Assembly: GCA_958295665.1 (NCBI GenBank)
Contig: OY282558.1
Coordinates: 61,430,789-61,494,788 of the forward strand
Direction of reading: 5' to 3'
DNA from: Tipula vernalis
Lineage: Eukaryota; Arthropoda; Insecta; Diptera; Tipulidae
DNA length: 64,000 nt
The notes under the pieces were generated by a model, which searched no databases, was not told where the DNA came from, and worked only from the letters and a program-made list of their open reading frames with translations. Of the stretch, positions 56,978 through 64,000 are shown in pieces. Position 1 is the first letter of the stretch. The number at the start of each line of letters is the position of its first letter. The position numbers were made by a program, and so were the translations under genes.

Positions 56978-57660
56978 CTAGGCCTTCCCTGATTTCCAGG
57001 GGTCTTTGTCTCCCTTGGTTTTCTTTTTAATTTCAGGGGTATTTTCCCAAGCTGATTGCTTTATATTATTTACAAATTTGTGAACTTCTTTTTCTAATTG
57101 TTCCTCGTTTTTTAAGAGAACCTTAAAGTTAATTTTTTCTTCCAACGATAGTTTAAAGCATTCCCGCAAGCATTTAACGTGGTTATTTACTGGAAATAGG
57201 TTTCTCTGAATGATTTTTTCACTTAACACTAGGAGTATCGGTGAATGATCAAAATTTATGTCCTGGCTTTCAACTACTTGTAGATAATTTACAGAAATTT
57301 TCTTTATTATGAAGAAATTAATAAGATCTGGTACCTTGTTTGGATCAGTTGGCCAGTAGGTTGGTTTTCCAGTTGATAGTGCTCCGCAACTGCATTTCCT
57401 GATAGCGTTTAGGAGTTCTTTGCCTTTAGTCGTTGTTAGCATAAGTCACCAGTGGGTATTTTTTACTGGGGAACTAGAGATAATCTTTTTCTTTCAATGA
57501 GTGCTTCGGTAGGCAGTAGATACAATATTTTGGTTTTGACATTAACAACAGTTGCTTTTATTTCTTCTGTTTCAAATTTTAACCCTTCACAGTAAAGAAT
57601 ACTATTTCTAATTACATAAACAACAGCACTACCTCCTTTAGCAGTGTTTCGATGGTGAAT
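56978..57660 (-). pseudogene. Jockey-like endonuclease
   Basis: The N-terminal part, near 57650-57500, reads AKGGSAVVYVIRNSILYCEG. The open frame 57442-56978 then gives GKELLNAIRKCSC, LSTGKPTYWPTDPNKVPDLI and DINFDHSPILLVLSEK, where the DH pair corresponds to the C-terminal catalytic SDH motif. The catalytic GGDFN-type block should lie between the two pieces and is lost near the stop at about 57470. This enzyme nicks target DNA for integration. Confidence 0.83.
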
Positions 57661-57839
57661 AGTGTGATATAAATGGCCTCGCTAGTACTGTACTCTAATT
57701 TATGTAATCGCTCATCAAACGTATTGAGTCTGCTTAAAATAAATGTAAGTGTTTGATTTATATCGTCATTTTGAACAGTTTATCCTTGATTTCTTTTCGT
57801 CACTTGAGCGTATGTCATATGTATGGTTCATCTTAACTG

Positions 57840-58345
57840 CTTGCTTCGTGATTAAACTTAGATTTATAGCAATCACGTAACCTGTACCCTCTGCAGTTTG
57901 CCGTATGGTTTTCACTACAGTGTACGCATTTAAGCTGAACCTTTTTTTACTTATACAAAATCACTGGTATGATGTTTACCTAAACATTTGATACATCTGG
58001 ATTCCTTGTTGCAATAATTTTGTGTATATATCCATAGGCTTGACATCTTTATATTTTGGTACAAGCTTAGTCTTCTTGGAGGCTGACTAACAACTTGGCA
58101 CCCCAAGATATACTTAATTTGATAAATTTTTTCGATATCTACCTTGCCTCGCCGGTTTGGCTTAATTGATGCTTCCTTTGCTTTAAATCCATTTGTGTTC
58201 AGGTAAACAATTATTTTTTCTGGTTTACTCGTAGAGTGTGGGGTTTTATCTTTAACCCTTGTTTGTTTGGTTTGTTTTTCGATTTAACACGATTTTCTTC
58301 ATTTAACATTTTTCTGTAAGTTTCACCATCTTCCAGGTTTCCATT
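57840..58345 (-). pseudogene. Jockey-like ORF1, C-terminal part
   Basis: Frames read EKIIVYLNTNGFKAKEASIK, RRGKVDIEKIYQIKYILGCQ, then cysteine-rich pieces CNKESRCIKCLGKHHTSD and CVHCSENHTANCRGY, the CCHC knuckles of jockey ORF1. Stops and shifts separate the pieces. Confidence 0.75.
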
Positions 58346-58445
58346 AAACTTATCAGTAGTAGATATTGTTTTTATTTTCTCGTAGAGTAAACCATAGACT
58401 TTGAATTCGATTTAAGTTTTTGATTTAAGTTTTTTGCTAATTGTA

Positions 58446-58975
58446 ATAACATCCAGCGAGCTGGTGGTGTTGCTGTGTTCGTGGCTGATAACTTAAATGT
58501 CAAAATTCATAATGATCTTAAATTAAAGACTGCTGATGTTTTAGTAATTGATACTTATTTTGAAAATATTAAAGTAACTGTTGTGTGTATTTACAGACTT
58601 CATTCTTATAACATTGACGCATATTTGATTGAGATTAATTTGTTCTTGATTAAAATTAAATCAAAAAATTTGCTCCTGGTGGGGGATGCCAATATTAACA
58701 TTTTGAGCAGCTCTAGACTAGTTGATGAGTATAAATTTTTAATATCCAGCCATGGATTATTCTGTGATGTAAATGTGCCGACCAGGATTTCTAGTGTTCC
58801 TTCATCTTGCATTGATCATGTTTTCTATCGATGCTCTAATTTTACAATTTAGTCTATGGTTGAGAATTTACATATCACTGACCATTATGCCAATTTTATT
58901 GACTTGTCTTTTAAGGGTAGTAACAAAGATCAATCTAATATTAAAACTAATACAGATATGAAGTTTCTGATTAAT
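58446..58975 (+). pseudogene. CR1-like endonuclease, C-terminal part
   Basis: QRAGGVAVFVADNLNVKI (the RGG-type block), VTVVCIYRLHSYNIDAYLIE, LLLVGDANINIL (catalytic GDxN), PTRISSVPSSCIDHVFYR (Asp-His block) and after a stop at 58852 HITDHYANF. This is the usual order for CR1/L2 endonucleases. The first catalytic residues are absent because of 5' truncation. Confidence 0.82.
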
Positions 58976-59636
58976 TGACCGTCAGAACCAATTATTGTTA
59001 CTTTAATCTTGGAATATAGAAACTTTCAAGCTTAAACCGTGGATGAACAATTCCCTTCTGTATAAAATCAATAAGAAAAATAAGCTTAGTATAAAACTTT
59101 AAAAAAATCCCAGTAATTTGGACTTATCAAGCTTTTTTCGTCAGATGTCAAAACAATTAAAAAAGGAAATATTTGAGGCTAAATCAAAGTATTATTTGGG
59201 TCGATTTCAAAAGGTTACCGCGGTAACGTTAAACAACAATGGTCATTAATTAATGAAATTCTAAATAAGGATACCTCCAGTGATAATATATTTGAAATAG
59301 TTGATGAACATAATAATCGTTTCGCCTCCGCAGAGGATATAGCTAATTGTTTTAATTCATATTTTTGTAATATTGTATCAAAGGCTCGTAAGGAGCTTCC
59401 CGACTGCTCGCCGTTTCTTTTTCCGGCATTGTTCATCTACAGAGATATTTCACATTATAAACTCACTTGAAGATAAACACTCTGCAGACATGTTTGGTTT
59501 TAGTAATTGGTTATTTAAAAAAATTATCTTTAAAATTATGTTCTTTCTCTTTAATCGAAGTATCACTGAAGGCATTTTCCCTGATTCACTTAAAATTGCT
59601 TTAGTAATCCCGCTATTAAAAAGGGCGATCGTTTGC
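58976..59636 (+). pseudogene. CR1-like endonuclease-RT linker
   Basis: Shifting frames with KPWMNNSLLYKINKKN, FRQMSKQLKKEIFEAKSKYY, NNRFASAEDIANCFNSYFCN and DSLKIALVIPLLK. These are the linker blocks preceding the RT in CR1-type elements (the last is RT block 0/1). Several one-base shifts are present. Confidence 0.78.
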
Positions 59637-60900
59637 AAATTGTGAACTATCAACAAATTTCTTTACTTTCTGTGATCTCAAAAATCTTTGAAAAAGAATT
59701 CAAAACGAGGGTAGTTAATTTTCTGGACGGATCGAACTTTTTTAGTAAGTGTCAATTTGGTTTTAGGTGTAATTTAGGGACTGAAGATGCTCTGATCGAA
59801 CTGCTAAATCCACTTCATGAGGGTCTTAATAATTCTAAAATGGTAGCTGCTATATTTGTCGATATTACAAAAGCATTTGATATGGTGGACCATAACGTTC
59901 TTTTGAATAAATTGTGGAATATCGATTTTCGTGGTTGTGTTAGTGTTAGTTGCGTTTGTGTTAGTGGAGCATTGGTTCTGGATGCCGGTGTCCCACAGGG
60001 TTCGGTACTTGGCCCGATTTTATTTTTGATTTATATAATTTCGGTGTTCGCCCAAAAATTTAAGGGTAAAGTGGTGGCTTTTGCTGACGATATGGCTTTT
60101 GTCTACAATAGTTCTAATTATTCCACAATTACATTTTATATTAATTTTGACTTAGATTTATTAAGTCAGTGGTTCGCTGTACATAAACTGGTATTAAGTC
60201 CGAAAACTAAAGCAATGTTGTTTAATTTAAATGAGTTGCGTGCTTTCAATTGTGACATAATTTATCACGACTGTCGTTGTACTAAGAGTGGTAATTGCCT
60301 GGCTAATTGTTTGACGATTGATTCCGTGAATAACATTAAATATTTGGGGTTAATCGTAGATAGCCGTTTGGACTGGAAATATCATATATCTGACCTAAAT
60401 AATTCAATACATTCTGGTATTAGGAAAATGTATCTTTTGCGTTCTAACTGTTCTTTTTCGGTTCTAAAAATTTTTTATCATGCCTTAATTAAGTCCAGAT
60501 TGCGCTATGGTATTTGCTGCTGGGGCGATACGTACTACGAGTCAGTCCGGCCTTTGATTATTGCTCAAAAGTTCATACTAAGATTGATGTTTTTCAAGAA
60601 TAAATTGTGCTCATCTTGGCCTTTATTTAAAACAAGTAATATTCTGCCACTTAAACATCTTTACACAAGGTCATGAATGTATATTTTGAAAGATGTGGAA
60701 ATCTTTTCTTGAGTTGTCAAAGTTACACTTTGCAAAAGAACACAATGCATTTTCGTACGGTTCCTAAATTTTTAAAAACCCATTATTTTAATTACTTTTC
60801 AGTTACCGCTCCTACAATTTTTAACAAGCTTCCCAGAGATACGTTGCTTAAATTCAAAATCTAAATTTTTGTCATCATTGAAATTGTGGCTCTTACAGCA
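59633..60900 (+). pseudogene. CR1-like reverse transcriptase, long open frame with one in-frame deletion
   Basis: The 347-codon frame (59633-60676) contains VNYQQISLLSVISKIFEK, CQFGFRCNLGTEDALIEL, AAIFVDITKAFDMVDHNVLL (block A Asp), GVPQGSVLGPILFLIYI and VVAFADDMAFVYNS (FADD at 60080-60091), then NNIKYLGLIVDSRLDWKYHI and the thumb. Between block A and GVPQG, about 40 residues (the usual SWFxSYLxxR region) are replaced by a valine/cysteine-rich low-complexity stretch (CVSVSCVCVSGALVLDAG). The C-terminus continues in the next frame (60673-60864: HFRTVPKFLKTHYFNYFSVT) and after one more shift LKLWLLQHATLSCF. Confidence 0.88.
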
Positions 60901-61074
60901 CGCTACGCTTTCCTGTTTTTTGTACTATGGTTTCAGGGTTTAAATAAATAAATAAAATAAATTCATCTACTACTAATATATAGAACATCACCTTTTAACT
61001 GAGGTGGAAAGGGCGTGTTATTCCCTTTCCCTTTTTTCTCTGACTTTTAACTCTTATCCACTTAGTTTCTTGAG

Positions 61075-61561
61075 CTAATTCGTCTTCATCCGTATGATAC
61101 TTTTTGTTGAGTTGTACCTATTCAGAGGACTCCTTTGGCTTAAGAGATTTAACTTCGCTTTTGAAGACTCTTCATAACGCTGCTGCATCCATGTAATTGT
61201 ATCGCTCAGTTGCTTGTTTTTATTGTTGGCTTCAACTAATGCATTATTGGCTTTATACAATTTATTGTAAAGCTTTTCTTCGTTAGTAGAATGAGTGTTG
61301 TTATGTTGCTGGCCACAATTGACTACCACTTCTTATTGGAGATCGCGATACTTTCAGACTCCTTTGGAAGGGATGTGAAATATCCTTTTCTGTTTCACTC
61401 AATTGAGTTTGTTTATTCACCAACATATCTTGCGATCGGTTAAAATAATTGTAGTATACCAATGGCTGGTCTCCTCCGGAATCCATGAGACCGACCTCTA
61501 AAGAGAGTGGATTTACCTGAGTATCAGGTGTACCACCTGGGTTGTTCCGCTCATTGATCAT
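61075..61561 (-). pseudogene. Jockey-like ORF1, N-terminal part
   Basis: Two overlapping frames: 61561-61301 (MINERNNPGGTPDTQVNPLS, a start consistent with ORF1, then VYYNYFNRSQDMLVNKQTQL) and 61329-61075 (LYNKLYKANNALVEANNKNK, a predicted coiled-coil-like heptad stretch, then SDTITWMQQRYEESSKAKLN). Coiled coils are common in jockey-clade ORF1 N-termini. Placement next to the interrupted element and matching orientation suggest it is the missing 5' half of 57840-58345. One frameshift near 61315. Confidence 0.6.
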
Positions 61562-61570
61562 TTATAGAGT

Positions 61571-64000
61571 ACTGCACTCACCCCTAGTATTTAGCTGATG
61601 TTTCACATCATTGCTCGAATGTTACTACTTGGACGTATACTAGACACTTCAACATAATTTCAGCAAACGGGCGATTTCCGTCAAAACTCCACCGGTACCG
61701 GATTTCATGATACCGCCCATTGTTTATTGCAGATCAGTAATATCGAAAACAATTTTGAAATACAACTCGAACTAGTGTTTTCTTCCGACGTCAATAACAT
61801 CTTAGTTACAGAAACAAATTTAACCCTATCCACACATTGGCTTATAAATCGCATGATGCGGTAGAAAATATTCGAAATTGTTTTGAAAATTTAACTGACA
61901 CAAAGTCATGTGGCTCTAAACAACATAATCGTTTACGTGCGTCATTTTTGGAGTTTCCCAATAAATTTACTGGCTCCCGGAATGGCCAGTTTACAACGAA
62001 GCGTGCATTACTGTCTTGTTATAAGCTGGCTTCATCTTCATAATTCTTTTCTTCTTCTAACATGCACTTTTTAATAACGCTTAATTATAGAACTCGCTTT
62101 CATTTAAACTCAGGATTGAATTTGCTAATAAAGGATTTTATCTTCTCCAGTGGCTTTTAGTTATTTTACTCACTGTAGCCTTCTGAATTCTTAGTTATAT
62201 ATTTTTACTTGTCCCATACATTTTGTCGACCATTAGGTTTGTTCTTAGTGGACTCTAATTACTTTGGATTTTTAATGACAATATTTTCTTTATTATTTTA
62301 TTTACAAAGTTTGCACGGTATGACAGAGTCGTTCTCTTATTTTATTTACAATCGCGACCTACACGCAATAAAGAGCATACAGAAAATCCACACAATCGCA
62401 CCAATAAACATTATTCATTTTAATATAATCATGTTAAAAGTGTAAAAAAGTCAAGTTTTATTTGAAAATCCAATGATCGAATCAAAAGCTAGCCCACAAA
62501 TTGTAAAACTATACGGCGGTTTACTAACGCAAACCTGTTTTCTGAGTCTAACTGAGGAACTTACACAGAAATGTTTCACCAATAAAAAGACAATAAGCGA
62601 AATTTTTGCAAGAGTCATACAGTTTTTATGAAAAACCAACGTTTTTACCATTGAGCATATTACTTAGTACATTTTTAGCAAATATTTAATTACCAAGATT
62701 TTTAAATGAAATGTTAGTTGGTTGAAAAATATTGGATTCAAAATTCTACAAGTCATATCCAGCTTCAAACAAGCACCTTTACCTCCCTAAGCGACACCAT
62801 ATAATCGATGTTTAAAAAACAAATATAATATGAATTTGGATAAGGTACTCTTATCGCTTAGATCGCCATTCCAATCCGTTCTGTCAGTTGTATTGCATAT
62901 TATGCTACAATGAAACAACAATATCAGGCGATTTTCGGCTAATACGGAATTTATTTTCCGCATGCTATTTCCACACGCAAACGGAACCAAATCTGAAATT
63001 TCAAACCATAATAATAGCTGATGTGTTCATAATATTCATCGCTTTCACTTTCATTATTTAAATTCATTTTACGTTAGTTAACTAATTAAATTATTTCTCA
63101 GAATTTACTATTTGTACATGAAAATTGGTTTTGTATATATAAAATTGGTAATGACACAAATTTGTGTTGTAAAAGTTTTATGAATAAATGATTTTTACAG
63201 TACATTGTATTCAAGGCTATCTATTATTTTTTACGTCTTCTTGCTTTCGTAGAAAAAATAGCTATGTAAAAAAAAAAAAAAAAAAAATGCGGAAAACTTT
63301 ACAAAACTTGCCTATTCCACACTTGACGTTCAACTTACTATTGTGTACCTGTATCGCTACACTTTCACGGTGTTAATACCACAACGGTATTGATCTTATT
63401 TTGAAAACAAATTTAAAATCAATTTCTAAATCAACAGTAATCTTTCCAGACGTACATTAGAAAGACCACGTTCATCATCATCAAAATTCCACGCTCCATT
63501 TACCATCTAACAGCAGACTAATTAACAAATTCAACGGCGAGAAAATAAAGAGAAAATTTTCTATTAGTTACTAATCCATAATTTAATCAATCTATACAAC
63601 AATTACACCAACATTAGCATTACACTAAACCGCAGCAACACAAAAATAATCGTCTCTACATACATACAAAAAATTCATTCATTCATTTCGTATCGTTTTC
63701 TTTTTTTATCTCCCCTTTTCTTTTCTTATTGTGTTGTTGTTGCATGTTTTAATCAAAGAAACTCAAAAAATAAAAATTAATTGACAAAAATCTATTTTAA
63801 AACAAATGAATATAAGTGTACTAATAAAATATACAAGACGCGAAAAAAAAAACAAAATCAAATTAAAAATGGCGTTAAAATTTATTCTAAAAATAATTTT
63901 TGCTTAATTCTATTTTTTTTTTTTGCAAATATAAAGAACAACAACAACAACAGAAGTAATAAATTCGTAATTTATTTTTGTTACAATACAATTTCTGGAG
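61571..64000. other. Intergenic, AT-rich
   Basis: No gene recognised. It may begin with the 5' UTR of the jockey-like element. A 68-codon frame at 61837-62043 (AVENIRNCFENLTDTKSCGS) has no known match. A run of about 19 A lies at 63269-63287. Confidence 0.5.

Larger units (their letters stand above)
58436..60962 (+). mobile_element. CR1-like (L2/Crack/Daphne-like) non-LTR element, 5' truncated
   Basis: Endonuclease part, linker, RT and 3' tail on the plus strand. The 3' end is a short AT-rich repeat (TAAATAAATAAATAAAATAA, about 60939-60960), typical of CR1-clade tails rather than poly-A. The 5' end at about 58436 begins inside the endonuclease. Inserted into the jockey-like ORF1. Confidence 0.8.
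56150..61570 (-). mobile_element. Second jockey-like non-LTR element, split by a CR1-like insertion
   Basis: Minus-strand order from right to left: ORF1 N-terminal part (61561-61075), interruption, ORF1 C-terminal part with zinc knuckles (58345-57840), endonuclease (57660-56978), linker and RT (56900-56150). The interruption at about 58430-60965 is a complete 3' end of a plus-strand CR1-like element, so the two ORF1 halves belong together by order and orientation. I did not find a target duplication at the break. RT is truncated after block C. Confidence 0.75.

Overview
This is an AT-rich, gene-poor stretch of an insect chromosome, most likely from a higher fly (Diptera, Brachycera). The mobile elements support this: a Copia element primed by an internal fragment of initiator tRNA-Met, BEL/Pao, jockey-like, LOA-like and CR1-like non-LTR elements, mariner and PIF/Harbinger relics, and many TATGTATGTACATA-type simple repeats. 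I recognise no intact host protein-coding gene, rRNA or complete tRNA. Almost every recognisable protein is a broken transposon protein.

Layout. 0-1.6 kb: LOA/R1-like non-LTR fragment (minus strand). 3.8-4.3 kb: jockey-type scrap (minus). 4.4-19.3 kb: a jockey-like element (plus; ORF1 then endonuclease) split by a 13.1 kb Copia element at 4777-17886. The Copia has a perfect 5-bp ATATG target duplication, both LTRs, primer-binding site, gag, protease, integrase, RT and RNase H, all damaged. Its gag is interrupted by a 9.3 kb satellite-like array of 56 full monomers of two interspersed types (A, 141 bp; B, 180 bp) with higher-order units of 321, 998 and 1,644 bp. B differs from A by a 39-bp insert resembling the gag sequence just downstream of the array, so the array appears to have grown inside this element or its ancestor.

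22.2-28.8 kb: a mariner relic with an inverted internal duplication, an RTE-like scrap, a 2.7 kb foldback element with TA target duplication and nuclear-receptor-like sites in its arms, an internally deleted Tc1/mariner-type relic and a second mariner relic. 31-38.3 kb: a tRNA-related SINE-like piece, a Harbinger transposase relic, and two separate hammerhead-ribozyme-like motifs sharing the same unusual design (GTC, 8-nt palindrome, CTGATGA, stem II, GAAA). 39.8-40.6 kb: a candidate solo LTR and an end of the foldback family. 43.6-50.0 kb: a diverged foldback holding a 494-bp Harbinger-type MITE near its centre, then a BEL/Pao retrotransposon without recognised LTRs. 51.8-53.7 kb: an AT-rich element with CACTGAAAA termini, a strong hairpin and a possible two-exon small gene. 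53.7-55.6 kb: GTTGAG-rich cryptic repeats around a second array of the foldback-type repeat. 56.1-61.6 kb: a second jockey-like element (minus) split by a CR1-like element (plus, 58.4-60.96 kb).

Nothing here looks like a functional pathway. The window is a nested transposon graveyard. The parts most worth following up are the higher-order array inside Copia gag and the paired hammerhead-like motifs.
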